From positions 1-58,632 of the forward strand of contig NZ_CAMXYR010000004.1 of the NCBI RefSeq assembly GCF_947253225.1: a stretch of 58,632 nucleotides of DNA, given 5' to 3'. Shown here in pieces: positions 1-8,003 of this stretch (position 1 is the first letter of the stretch; the number at the start of each line of letters is the position of its first letter). The notes beneath the pieces were generated by a model that saw only the letters and a program-made list of their open reading frames with translations, was not told the origin of the DNA and ran no database searches. This DNA comes from an uncultured Anaerococcus sp. Its GTDB lineage: Bacteria > Bacillota > Clostridia > Tissierellales > Peptoniphilaceae. A program made the position numbers and the translations under genes.

Positions 1-1
1 A

Positions 2-7
2 TATAAT
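2..7 (+). promoter_or_regulatory. -10 element at the contig edge
   Basis: A perfect TATAAT lies 16 bases before the first start codon. Its -35 partner would be outside the window, so only half of the promoter can be seen. Confidence 0.35.
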
Positions 8-23
8 AAAAGAGAGGTTCGAA

Positions 24-638
24 ATGACTAAGATTTATGAAAAATATCCAGAAATCACAAATATAAAAGCTAACGTTCTATCCAGAAAATTTGTCAACAA
101 CAACACTTACCTAATCTTGGATAAGACTATTTTCATGCCCAAAAATGATTTTCTCATAGATGATGAAGGCTACCTATCAGGACATAAACTTCTTTCTGTG
201 GAAGAAAAAAGGGATAATATCGTCCACCTTATTGAAGGTAAAGAAACTAGAAAAGACCTAGTTTTATCCCTTGACAAAAATATCAGGAAAGAAAACCTCC
301 TTGCATCTACCGCCTTTTGCCTCTTTAAAATTTTCTACAAAACCTACTATCCATCTGGAAGATTTACCCTTAGGGCCAATGATGATGTAAAAGTAATAGA
401 ATTGGAAAATCCTAGTCCAGATTTCGATCCATATTTACTAGAAGAAATGATAAATTATGCTATTTCTAGTGGATTAAAGATAAGCCTTGACAAGGGCATA
501 GCTGAGCTTTCTGGCATAGGACAAGCTGTAAACAACTTGATTTGCTTTGACAATACCTATAAGCTCCACTCCTTTAAAATTGAAGCTATGGATGTAGCAG
601 ACGAGCTTATCAGACTAACTTTTACCACAGGCAAATAA
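24..638 (+). CDS. AlaX-like protein lacking the zinc-binding motifs
   Basis: The 204-residue protein follows the layout of stand-alone alanyl-tRNA editing (AlaX) proteins. A 'LDKTIFMP...GYLSG' stretch at about residues 32-54 corresponds to the family's 'D-T-x-F-Y-P-E-G-G-G-Q' region, 'NIVHLIEG' follows, and 'DDVKVIELE' corresponds to the segment before the second half of the domain. In active family members an HTxQH-type zinc motif follows; here that place reads 'STAFCLF' with no histidines, and the later Cys/His pair is also missing. It is therefore probably not an active Ala-tRNA deacylase. An SD-like GAGAGG precedes the ATG, and a terminator follows directly, so it is a single-gene unit at least at its 3' end. 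The family assignment is by eye and moderately secure; the lack of the HxxxH motif is directly visible. Confidence 0.55.
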   Translation: MTKIYEKYPEITNIKANVLSRKFVNNNTYLILDKTIFMPKNDFLIDDEGYLSGHKLLSVEEKRDNIVHLIEGKETRKDLVLSLDKNIRKENLLASTAFCLFKIFYKTYYPSGRFTLRANDDVKVIELENPSPDFDPYLLEEMINYAISSGLKISLDKGIAELSGIGQAVNNLICFDNTYKLHSFKIEAMDVADELIRLTFTTGK

Positions 639-644
639 TAACCA

Positions 645-674
645 AGACTCTGTATTGCCATACAGGTCTTTTTT
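645..674 (+). terminator. Intrinsic terminator after the AlaX-like gene
   Basis: AGAC/CTGTAT pairs with ATACAG/GTCT (one bulged T) around a TGCC loop and is followed by six T residues. It sits 7 bases after the stop codon. Confidence 0.8.
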
Positions 675-688
675 AATTTAGCTTACTA

Positions 689-717
689 TTGCGAAATCCA
701 AATAATTATGCTAAAAT
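689..717 (+). promoter_or_regulatory. Promoter of the leader peptide-ABC exporter operon
   Basis: TTGCGA and TAAAAT are separated by 17 bases, with an extended -10 (TGC before TAAAAT). Transcription would begin near 724, giving a leader of about 136 bases before the exporter gene. Confidence 0.65.
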
Positions 718-749
718 GAAAATATCATAAAAAAAGGAGGTTAAATAAA

Positions 750-788
750 ATGATCACAAAAGCAAAAATGGACTTTAAAATTAAGTAA
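750..788 (+). CDS. 12-residue leader peptide of a putative attenuator
   Basis: ATG with a strong AAGGAGG 9 bases upstream opens a 13-codon frame (MITKAKMDFKIK, stop). It is too short for normal gene finding but has a better ribosome site than many genes here, lies in the leader of an ABC exporter operon, and is followed at once by mutually exclusive hairpins. The closest known arrangement is B. subtilis bmrB, a leader peptide that couples translation inhibition by antibiotics to expression of the BmrCD heterodimeric ABC exporter; erm and other resistance genes use the same logic. The peptide itself is not one I recognise. That it regulates is inference from position and RNA folding. Confidence 0.65.
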   Translation: MITKAKMDFKIK

Positions 789-793
789 CTCTA

Positions 794-841
794 GTAAGTA
801 TCAGGATACTCCTTGATCCTTACGATTAGCTAACCAAGGAG
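794..841 (+). promoter_or_regulatory. Alternative hairpins controlling the exporter ribosome binding site
   Basis: Hairpin 1 pairs GTAAG (794-798), ATCA (800-803) and GG (804-805) with CC, TGAT and CTTAC (811-823). Hairpin 2 pairs CTCCTTG (809-815) with CAAGGAG (835-841), a perfect 7-bp match that buries the exporter Shine-Dalgarno. The two share 809-815 and cannot coexist. The same CTCCTT can also pair with the leader peptide's own AAGGAG (735-740). No T-tract follows, which argues for translational rather than transcriptional control. Confidence 0.6.
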
Positions 842-859
842 GAAGCCAAGAACGGCTAT
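836..859 (+). promoter_or_regulatory. Ribosome binding site with a hairpin in an over-long spacer
   Basis: AAGGAGG (836-842) is 17 bases from the ATG at 860, too far for direct use. The spacer contains AGCC (844-847) and GGCT (854-857), which can form a 4-bp hairpin leaving only about 3 unpaired bases. No other start codon lies at a normal distance. Confidence 0.5.
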
Positions 860-2605
860 ATGAAAAAACTCAAATTTTTATTTAAAGAGATGGCAAAGTA
901 CGAGCCATCAATGTTTCTATTAATCGTACTATATTCCATATCCATAGGTCTAAGACCCTTCATATGGATTGTTTCCCCTGCTTACATATTAAAAAATACT
1001 GGTAAGCCCTTCTCATTTTTTATAATATTTTTTATAATTCTATTGTTTGTAGCATCTATATCTAGTTTCTTTGATTCTTTTATCATGGGTAATTATAGGA
1101 TGAAAATGAATAATGTTAGGTATTCTTGTATAAGAATGATAACAAAATACAGTCTATATCTTCCCTTTGATAAGCAAAAAGACAAGGATGAAATCGAAAA
1201 AATCAACAATGCTATGAAAGCCTGTGAATCACCCTTCCAAGGTCTAGGAGGAATAATGATGAGCCTTCCACCAATTGGAGCTTTGATTTTTTCCATAAGT
1301 GGATTTTTGTGGATCTTTTCAAAGATGGGGCCTATCCTACTTACCTTGATTGTAGTAACTACAAGCATTTATTTTGTTATTAACTACCAATCCACAGAAG
1401 CCTACACCAAGTATTGGGATAGTATGTCCACAAATTGGAATATTTTTTCTAAGCTCAACTACCAGCTAAGAAACCCAGAATCCAAGCAAGATATCCTAAT
1501 TTATGATTTTATCAATCTTTTTAGGTCTTATTATATGACAACTAACAAGAAAAGAATTAAAGGTTATGCCGATGCTAATAAAAAGGCAATCTCCCTTTAT
1601 TCATTGGCGAGAATTTTTAGTTTTATAAGAGATGCTTGCATTTTTTATTGGTTAATCTCATCTATTATAGCTGGAAAAATTGATGTTGGCGATTTCTATA
1701 TGTTTTTTACAGCAATCTTAGCCTTTATCAACTTCAATGATGAGTACACTTGGATAATATCGAATATGAAAAATGGTATGGCAAGTTTTTCCTATTTCTT
1801 TGCCATTATGGAAGATAACACTGAAGTGGCTGGCAAGCCTATCGAAAACTTAGACTCTGTAGTTATTGAATTTAAGAATGTCTCCTTCAAATATCCAGCA
1901 AGAGACGATTATGTTCTAAAAAACATCAACCTAACCATCCATAATAAGGAATCTCTTGCTCTTGTAGGCGAAAATGGTGCAGGTAAGTCGACCCTAGCCC
2001 TCCTACTCTGTGGCCTCTACAAACCGACTAGTGGAGAAATCTTGTTAAATGGAACAAATATTGAAGAATTTGGAGCAAATTATAGGGAGCTAATAGCGGC
2101 AATTTTCCAAGATTCTCTCTTATTTCCTTTTTCTATTAGGGAAAATATAGACTTAGCTAATAATTCTACTAATTTACAAAAAGTTTATAAGACAAGTGGA
2201 CTTGATAGTATCATAGAAAAATATGCTAAGAAAGACCAACAAATCCTTCTTAGAACCTTAGATGAAAATGGAGTTGACCTTTCTGGTGGTCAAAAACAAA
2301 GAATCTTCTTATCAAGGGCTCTAAACAAAAAGACTAGCAAGATTTTAGTCTTAGATGAACCTACTGCCCAGCTAGATGCCTTGGCAGAAAGAGAACTTTA
2401 CACACTTTATGATGGTCTTAGCGAACATCTATCATCCATCTTCATATCTCACAGACTCGCATCAACAAAATTCTGCGACAGGGTGATTTTCCTTAAAGAT
2501 GGGGAAATTATCGGCAATGATAGCCATGATAATTTATTAAAGACAAACGAGGAATATAGAGACCTCTACGAGATTCAAGCAAAAAATTATAAGGAGGTTC
2601 TATGA
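860..2605 (+). CDS. ABC exporter half-transporter, first subunit (BmrC/EfrA type)
   Basis: A 581-residue type IV ABC exporter half: an N-terminal membrane domain with about six hydrophobic helices (residues ~18-320) followed by a nucleotide-binding domain. Walker A is GENGAGKS at about 371-378, the signature is a canonical LSGGQ near 474, Walker B is ILVLDEPT near 497, and the H-loop is in FISHR near 528. It overlaps the second subunit by 4 bases (ATGA), so the two are translated together and very likely form a heterodimer exporting drugs, peptides or lipids across the membrane. The preceding leader peptide and hairpins suggest induction by translation inhibitors, which would favour an antibiotic-efflux role; substrate is not determinable from sequence. 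Confidence 0.85.
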   Translation: MKKLKFLFKEMAKYEPSMFLLIVLYSISIGLRPFIWIVSPAYILKNTGKPFSFFIIFFIILLFVASISSFFDSFIMGNYRMKMNNVRYSCIRMITKYSLYLPFDKQKDKDEIEKINNAMKACESPFQGLGGIMMSLPPIGALIFSISGFLWIFSKMGPILLTLIVVTTSIYFVINYQSTEAYTKYWDSMSTNWNIFSKLNYQLRNPESKQDILIYDFINLFRSYYMTTNKKRIKGYADANKKAISLYSLARIFSFIRDACIFYWLISSIIAGKIDVGDFYMFFTAILAFINFNDEYTWIISNMKNGMASFSYFFAIMEDNTEVAGKPIENLDSVVIEFKNVSFKYPARDDYVLKNINLTIHNKESLALVGENGAGKSTLALLLCGLYKPTSGEILLNGTNIEEFGANYRELIAAIFQDSLLFPFSIRENIDLANNSTNLQKVYKTSGLDSIIEKYAKKDQQILLRTLDENGVDLSGGQKQRIFLSRALNKKTSKILVLDEPTAQLDALAERELYTLYDGLSEHLSSIFISHRLASTKFCDRVIFLKDGEIIGNDSHDNLLKTNEEYRDLYEIQAKNYKEVL

Positions 2606-4362
2606 AAAATATTTTAAAACTTTTCAGAAGATTTGACAAAGACTACAAAAATTTCACCCTATATATATGTCTGATGTCCATAATTATGGGGTTTTTGCCT
2701 CTAATCAATATCTATGCACCTAAACTTATTATAGAAGAGCTATTGGGAAGAGCCAACCAAGCAACAATTGCAAAAATCCTAGGACTTGTGCTTCTTGTAA
2801 ATATCATTTTGGTTCTTCTAAGAAAGGTCTATGAAGCATACTTCACCCTAGTTTTTGAATCAATGACCGACAAGTTACTTTTTGAATTAAGCGAAAAGTC
2901 CTTGACCCTACCAATTGAAAAAACTGACAGTAAGGATGTCCAAGATATGCTAGAAAAAGCCCACGTCTCAGTTTTTAACATCTACGACTTGTGGGAGACC
3001 CTAAATATAGCGACAAGTTCGCTAATCACAGGCGTTTTTGCTCTAGCTATTCTAGTTAAGCTTAATCTCTTCCTGCCTTTGTTAGGAGTTGGGATAATAA
3101 TTGCTAATAGGATTTTCGTAAAACTAATCAAGAAAAATGAAATTTACTATCAAGAAAAATCTGCTGGTGAAAATAGAATCTACCGTTATTTTTCTGAATT
3201 TGCCCAAGACAACAAGCACGCTAAAGATATTAAAATCTATGGTGGAGAAGAGTTAATCCTCAGCAAATCAGAGAAATACCTAAATAAGTTGGTAAATACC
3301 AACAAACAATATTACACAAAAAACGGTTTTTATGGGGGAATGATGAACATAACTTCCTCAGTAGGCATAGTCCTTGCCTTAACCTACCTAACTTATAGGC
3401 TCACAAATAAGTCCGTTTCACTTGCTGACTTCACCCTATATTTTAGCTCAATCATCCAGTTAATTAATACTGTAAATATTGTTCAAAAAAACTACGCCCA
3501 AGTTATTTCTGTAAATGAAAATATGAATAGCTACTTTGAATTTATTAATCTTCCAGAAAGATCTAGTGAGGAAGGAGAAATTTCTACAAATAAGCTTGAT
3601 AAAGTTTCTATCAAATTTGATAAAGTTTCCTTCAAATATCCAAAAAGCAACTCCTACATTCTAAAGAATTGTTCATTTGAGATAAAAGATGGAGAAACAG
3701 TCGCCCTTGTCGGTAAAAATGGAGCTGGTAAATCAACTATAGTAAAACTCCTATGTAAGTTCTATGACCCAAGTGAAGGTAATATTTATATCAATGATAT
3801 CAATATAAAAGACATCACAGCCAAGGACTACCATAAGATATTGTCACCAACCTTCCAAGACTTTAGGCTATTTCCTTTCAAAATAAGCGAAAACATAGCA
3901 GGCATCAAGGAAGAAGAAATATCCAAAGACAACCTTGCAAAAATCAAAGATTCAACTAAGCTACTTGGGATTGATGAATGGATAGCTTCTACCAGCAAGG
4001 GTCTCGCAACCTACCTCACCCTCCTGTTTTCAAAAGAAGGTGTCGAACCATCGGGAGGACTTGGCCAAAAAATAGCCCTAGCCCGTTCTATGGCCCATGG
4101 CGGAAGATTTTTCATAATGGATGAGCCAACCAGTGCCCTAGACCCTCGAAGTGAGCAAGAAATTTTCGAAAAAATGTTAGAAATTTCCAAAGGGCAAACC
4201 TCACTTTTCATCTCCCACAGGCTATCATCAACCAAGTACGCTGATAGAATTATAGTTTGTGATGATGGCAAAATCATAGAAAATGGAAATCACGATAGCT
4301 TGATAAAAAAAGATGGTTTGTACAAAAAAATGTATACAAGTCAGGCAGACTTGTATGTATAA
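2602..4362 (+). CDS. ABC exporter half-transporter, second subunit (degenerate signature)
   Basis: A 586-residue partner of the preceding gene, with membrane helices over residues ~15-310 and a C-terminal ATPase. Walker A is GKNGAGKS, Walker B is FFIMDEPTSALD, and the H-loop is FISHR. The signature motif is altered: the place of LSGGQ reads E-P-S-G-G-L-G-Q, with Pro in place of Leu and two residues between GG and Q. Heterodimeric exporters typically keep one full and one degenerate ATP site, and each signature works opposite the partner's Walker A, so the pair should have one weak site. AAGGAGG inside the first gene gives a normal 5-6-base spacer. A bidirectional terminator closes the operon. 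Confidence 0.85.
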   Translation: MKNILKLFRRFDKDYKNFTLYICLMSIIMGFLPLINIYAPKLIIEELLGRANQATIAKILGLVLLVNIILVLLRKVYEAYFTLVFESMTDKLLFELSEKSLTLPIEKTDSKDVQDMLEKAHVSVFNIYDLWETLNIATSSLITGVFALAILVKLNLFLPLLGVGIIIANRIFVKLIKKNEIYYQEKSAGENRIYRYFSEFAQDNKHAKDIKIYGGEELILSKSEKYLNKLVNTNKQYYTKNGFYGGMMNITSSVGIVLALTYLTYRLTNKSVSLADFTLYFSSIIQLINTVNIVQKNYAQVISVNENMNSYFEFINLPERSSEEGEISTNKLDKVSIKFDKVSFKYPKSNSYILKNCSFEIKDGETVALVGKNGAGKSTIVKLLCKFYDPSEGNIYINDINIKDITAKDYHKILSPTFQDFRLFPFKISENIAGIKEEEISKDNLAKIKDSTKLLGIDEWIASTSKGLATYLTLLFSKEGVEPSGGLGQKIALARSMAHGGRFFIMDEPTSALDPRSEQEIFEKMLEISKGQTSLFISHRLSSTKYADRIIVCDDGKIIENGNHDSLIKKDGLYKKMYTSQADLYV

Positions 4363-4385
4363 GTTAATTAAATTTAAAATTTATT

Positions 4386-4427
4386 CAAAAAAGCCTAGCT
4401 ATTTCACTAGCTAGGCTCTTTATTTTT
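4386..4427. terminator. Bidirectional terminator
   Basis: AGCCTAGCT (4392-4400) pairs with AGCTAGGCT (4409-4417). T-rich runs follow on the + strand and A runs precede, so it can stop both the exporter operon and the converging SdpI-like operon. Confidence 0.85.
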
Positions 4428-4755
4428 TGTGGATTGTCTTTAGTTTTCTTTCCAAGAGTATGCCCCCTGTAATGTAGGCGAGAAATTCTAATATCCATAA
4501 GATGGCGATTCTTAAAAGAGTAACTTCCATGTATCGTGCTATTAAAAAACCTAGTAGGAGAAAAACTCCTCCAAGTCCAAAGCACATCTTTGCCATTGTC
4601 TTATTAGCATAGTACCAATTAGCCTTATTTTTCATGGAAAGTTCTGACCTATAGCCATACTTTGTATTCATCTTATCCTTAACTTTATTGCTTACAAAAC
4701 CAATAATTATTAGGTAAGCTGGTATGTAAAATAATATTACTTTCCTGTAAAACAT
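4420..4755 (-). CDS. SdpI-family small membrane protein
   Basis: A 111-residue protein with an N-terminal helix, a central 'GYRSELSMKNKANWYYANK' stretch, and two further helices. That central stretch matches the conserved C-terminal block of the SdpI family (immunity to the SdpC toxin in B. subtilis), where 'G-Y-R-T...S-M-K-N...W...A-N-K' is typical. Most family members outside Bacillus have no known partner toxin, and none is seen here. It sits 9 bases downstream of the VTT-family gene and appears co-transcribed from the promoter at 5391-5419. GAGGAAAG precedes the ATG. Confidence 0.6.
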   Translation of the reverse strand: MFYRKVILFYIPAYLIIIGFVSNKVKDKMNTKYGYRSELSMKNKANWYYANKTMAKMCFGLGGVFLLLGFLIARYMEVTLLRIAILWILEFLAYITGGILLERKLKTIHKK

Positions 4756-4764
4756 AATCTTTCC

Positions 4765-5358
4765 TCATATAAATTTTTTGAATATAAAGTCAAAGCCCAT
4801 AAACCACGCTGCAGAATAAAGAATTATTGAAGGACCCTTGCATACAATTATTATGTAAGAAAATTTCTTTAGAGTCATATCTGTTAGTCCTGATAGGTAG
4901 CACAAAAGATCATCTGGGGCAAGGGGAAGTAGTATCGCCCAAAATAAAAATCTCTCATAAGACTTGTCGTTGATTTTGTGGTAGTATTTGTTGTAAGTAT
5001 CCTCCCCAAAAATTCTTATCACAGCATTTTTCCCAAAAGTTTTGGATATAATAAAGACAATAATACAGCCAACACAAATTGATAAGTAGTTGTAAACAAA
5101 GCCCCAAAAAGCACCAAAAATCACAACTCCAAAGATTAGAACTGGACCTCCTGGTATAATCGGAAGGGCAACTTGGATAATGTTAACCAGCATAAAGGCT
5201 AATGGAGCAAGCTTTCCCTTTGATAGAATGAAATTCCTGAAATTTTCTAAAGAAGAAAACATCCCTAACCTATAAAGATGGATAGCGTAGGCTGTAAATA
5301 AAACTATTAGCACTACCGATAATATATTAAAAAATTGTTTTTCTAAAAAATCTTTCAT
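4765..5358 (-). CDS. VTT (TVP38/TMEM64) family membrane protein
   Basis: A 197-residue multi-pass membrane protein with the VTT/SNARE-associated Golgi domain: 'LPIIPGGPVLIFG' at about 75-90, 'FWGFVYNYLS' and a C-terminal 'LPLAPDDLLCYLSG' block. Related DedA and TMEM64 proteins act as lipid scramblases or flippases, so a lipid-handling role is possible. The frame is open for 11 codons further upstream, but only to a TTG; the ATG at 5358 has GAGGTT at a normal spacing and is 26 bases downstream of the predicted transcription start. It is the first gene of an operon with the SdpI-like gene. Confidence 0.75.
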   Translation of the reverse strand: MKDFLEKQFFNILSVVLIVLFTAYAIHLYRLGMFSSLENFRNFILSKGKLAPLAFMLVNIIQVALPIIPGGPVLIFGVVIFGAFWGFVYNYLSICVGCIIVFIISKTFGKNAVIRIFGEDTYNKYYHKINDKSYERFLFWAILLPLAPDDLLCYLSGLTDMTLKKFSYIIIVCKGPSIILYSAAWFMGFDFIFKKFI

Positions 5359-5390
5359 AACAACCTCGTTTGTATGATGTTTGTAATACA

Positions 5391-5419
5391 ATAGTACACT
5401 ATTTTCATCACATTGTCAA
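5391..5419 (-). promoter_or_regulatory. Strong sigma-A promoter of the VTT-SdpI operon
   Basis: On the minus strand TTGACA and TACTAT are spaced by exactly 17 bases. Transcription would start near 5384. Confidence 0.8.
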
Positions 5420-5571
5420 GTTAATTATATAAGAAATTGAAGAATTTTTCAATATTTTTTCAAAGAATTAAAGTCTATCTTTAATATAATTAATTTGTTT
5501 ATTGAAAACAAAAACCCTATAGGCAAAAATTTGTAATAAATTAATATTAGCTTATCCTCTGAGGTTAATAT

Positions 5572-6130
5572 TTATTTACTTGCTAGGTCTAGGAATCTTT
5601 TTGTATGGTGGGCTACTGCATCCATAACAGGGTTTGTCGAGCTTTCGACTTGAGCTTTTCCATCTTGTGTTCCACTTACTCCATGAGGATTTCCTCCTTG
5701 GGCATAAATTGATCCATATATGTATCCAGTCGGTTTTATTTTAAAACCCCAGTGCATAGCTGATGTATAGAGAGCTCTTATAGTTTTCACTCGACCACCA
5801 TTTACATTTTTAGCTGATGTAAAAGCCCTTACATATACGAGTTTACTTTCTGACCAAACACCGCCTAGAGTCTATAAAAGCCTTCATTTGGCTACTAACA
5901 TTGCCAAATCTTGTTGGACTTGCAAGTATTATTGCATCTGCCAATACAAGATCATCAGGTGTGGCTATAGCAATATTTTTTTCTTCATCTATAACTTTAT
6001 CCCAGGCAGAACCTTCTATAACATTTGAAGTATCAAGTAGCTCCTTCACTTTTCTAAGCCTAACTTCTGCTCCCAAGCCTTCCGCAGTTTCTTTTGCCTT
6101 TTTTGACACAATTAAGCAAAAAACAACCAT
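5572..6130 (-). pseudogene. Decayed WrbA-type flavodoxin (NAD(P)H:quinone oxidoreductase)
   Basis: Two frames together make a WrbA-like protein. The upstream piece (6130 to about 5865) carries 'TPDDLVLADAIILASPTRFGN' and 'MKAFIDS', the downstream piece 'FTSA', 'HWGFKIKPTGYIYG' and 'QGGNPHGVSG', all family hallmarks of FMN-binding WrbA. They are joined by a single-base frameshift near 5863-5868: shifting frame after 'FIDS' gives GGVWSESKLVYVRAFTSAKN, exactly what the family needs. The N-terminal FMN phosphate-binding loop is also missing. The apparent ATG at 6130 lies inside the terminator hairpin of the upstream surface-protein gene, with no ribosome site. Two independent lesions make it a true remnant rather than a sequencing slip. 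Confidence 0.85.
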
Positions 6131-6150
6131 CTAGCCTAAGCTAAATGGTT
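6118..6150 (-). terminator. Terminator of the surface-protein gene
   Basis: On the minus strand AACCATTTAGC and GCTAGATGGTT form an 11-bp stem with one mismatch around TTAG, followed by GTTTTTTG. The 3' arm supplies the false start codon of the WrbA remnant. Confidence 0.75.
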
Positions 6151-6175
6151 GGTATATTTTTATAAAACCTTGTGC

Positions 6176-7861
6176 TTATCTATTTTTCTTACTTGTAAAC
6201 AAGCCTGCTGCCGCAGTTGCAATTATAGCAAATAAGCCTGCTTCTCCTACTACCCCAGTTTTAACATTTGTTGATTTGGCATTGTTCTTGCTAGCTTGTG
6301 GTGAGTCAGATTTTTCTTCATCCTTTGTCTTACTTGATGAATCTTTCTCTCCCTTACTTTCTTTTTCCTTATTTTTATCTTTATTAGTATTTTCTTGTGA
6401 GCTAGTATTATCTGGACTAGCATGATCGCTAGTATCTGATGAAGGTTCTATTTTTTTATTTTCATTTTCTTTGGAGCTAGTATCTTCATTTGGTTTTGGA
6501 TTTTCAACGTTTAGATCTGGTCTTTCATCTTTAACGCTCAACATATAGAAGTAAAATCCATCCTCATCTTGTTTTATTTCATAAGAATTAAATAATTTAT
6601 TTTCACCAAGAGCTGCTAGTGCAGCCTTAACAGCATCCTCTCTATTCTTATAAAGTTTATGCTCTGGCTCACCTTGACTAGGAATAGGAGCCAATGCAAT
6701 TGAATATGAATACAACCCAGGACCATTTCGAAGTATTTTATATGACTTGAATTGTTTATTTACAGTCAAAATTTTTTTCCCAAAAGCTATCATCCGATCT
6801 TCCCATCCAGTCATCCTACCATGTACATGAAGATATGGTATATCCTTATTTGGAGTTAATACAACATTTAGCGCTATATCTCTAAAAAGCTCCCCTTCAT
6901 CTGGCATATTAAAGGTCCCTGAATACTCTAGCTTGTTACCTATACTATCTAAACTTCTTAATTCTACATAATATGGCTTTCCAACTTCTCCTTTAAAGTA
7001 ATGAAATAAACCACTATATACTTCTCCTATTTTTTCTCCGTTTGCATAGAAGTTACTAACTCCATCAATAGAACTTACATTTCCTTTTTCATCTATGGCA
7101 TAGAAATTTAGGTTAAATACTCTTCTTTTTGCATTTTCACTTAATTCAAGATTAACTAACCTAAAATGAGATTCTTCAGGCCTAATATCAGTTGGAAGTG
7201 TTAAAGACCCTTTAGCATAAGTTTTGTTATCTTGATCATACTTTATCTCAAAATCGTAAGTCTTGCCCAATTCAAAATAATCTTCTATGCGTATAAACCA
7301 CCTTGTATCAGAGTGTGTGTAAAAATCACTACTAAGTTTAAGTGCTTTCCCATTATAGTATAGCGTAGATGATTCTTTTACCCAATCATAAACTCTTCTG
7401 TTAGGAACTTCTAAATTTATTGCAAAGTGTTGAACTTTTCCTGATATTACGTCTTTATCCAACAACATCCCGCTAGTATCATTACCAGCACTTCTGTCTT
7501 CCTTACTAGCTATTGTTTTTTCGTCTTTTTTATCATCTAAACTGGTCAAAGATAAATCCTTATCTTTCTTTTCATCGTTTAGGTTTACTTCCGATTTGTC
7601 ATCCTTTGCTTCTTTTTCTTCATTAACTTCATTTTCTTTGTCAATATCCTTATTTTCATTACTCTCTGTCTTAAGATCAATTTTATTTTCTTGATCTCCT
7701 AAGCTTTTGTCTTGCTCGTTGTTTTCTTCTTCTGATTGAGTAATGCTTATCTCTCCCTCTTTCTTAGCTAAATCTTCATCTGCATAAGTTGGTTGAATTA
7801 TGCTAAGAGATAGGGCCAGAATTAAGGCCGAAGATAAGATCGCTTTTTTATTTGTTTTCAT
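6176..7861 (-). CDS. Wall-anchored surface protein with N-V-K-T-G sorting tail
   Basis: A 561-residue secreted protein. The N-terminus (MKTNKKAILSSALILALSLS...YA) is a signal peptide with cleavage likely after 'TYA'. Residues ~30-130 and ~455-530 are highly charged low-complexity linkers rich in E, K, D, S and N. The middle holds repeated beta-rich modules, and near residue 400 a 'KLYKNREDAVKAALAAL' helix-strand module. The end has NVKTG, a hydrophobic stretch and SKKNR, the layout of a sortase signal but without a classical LPXTG. The start is the ATG with GGAGGG 5 bases upstream; a longer reading has no ribosome site. Function unknown, probably host- or matrix-contacting. Confidence 0.7.
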   Translation of the reverse strand: MKTNKKAILSSALILALSLSIIQPTYADEDLAKKEGEISITQSEEENNEQDKSLGDQENKIDLKTESNENKDIDKENEVNEEKEAKDDKSEVNLNDEKKDKDLSLTSLDDKKDEKTIASKEDRSAGNDTSGMLLDKDVISGKVQHFAINLEVPNRRVYDWVKESSTLYYNGKALKLSSDFYTHSDTRWFIRIEDYFELGKTYDFEIKYDQDNKTYAKGSLTLPTDIRPEESHFRLVNLELSENAKRRVFNLNFYAIDEKGNVSSIDGVSNFYANGEKIGEVYSGLFHYFKGEVGKPYYVELRSLDSIGNKLEYSGTFNMPDEGELFRDIALNVVLTPNKDIPYLHVHGRMTGWEDRMIAFGKKILTVNKQFKSYKILRNGPGLYSYSIALAPIPSQGEPEHKLYKNREDAVKAALAALGENKLFNSYEIKQDEDGFYFYMLSVKDERPDLNVENPKPNEDTSSKENENKKIEPSSDTSDHASPDNTSSQENTNKDKNKEKESKGEKDSSSKTKDEEKSDSPQASKNNAKSTNVKTGVVGEAGLFAIIATAAAGLFTSKKNR

Positions 7862-8003
7862 ATAACCCTCCATTTGTATTTGTATATATTATATCACTAA
7901 AATAATGTAGTGTCATAATAATATGCTATTAAGTTGAAGAAGTATATTCATTATTAATCTACAAAAACAACCAATGTAATTTCAATAATTTTTGACTTAT
8001 TCA

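Noticed and set aside
1093..1368. 91-residue frame on the minus strand inside the first exporter gene
   Set aside because: Opposite a well-supported coding region with clear domain motifs; no ribosome site and no protein character of its own. The same holds for the other antisense frames, for example 40144-40482 and 23401-23850.
5420..5571. Origin-like or RNA gene in an A+T-rich gap
   Set aside because: It has short inverted repeats near the ends of the WrbA remnant but no DnaA-box series, no conserved RNA fold I recognise, and no frame with a ribosome site.
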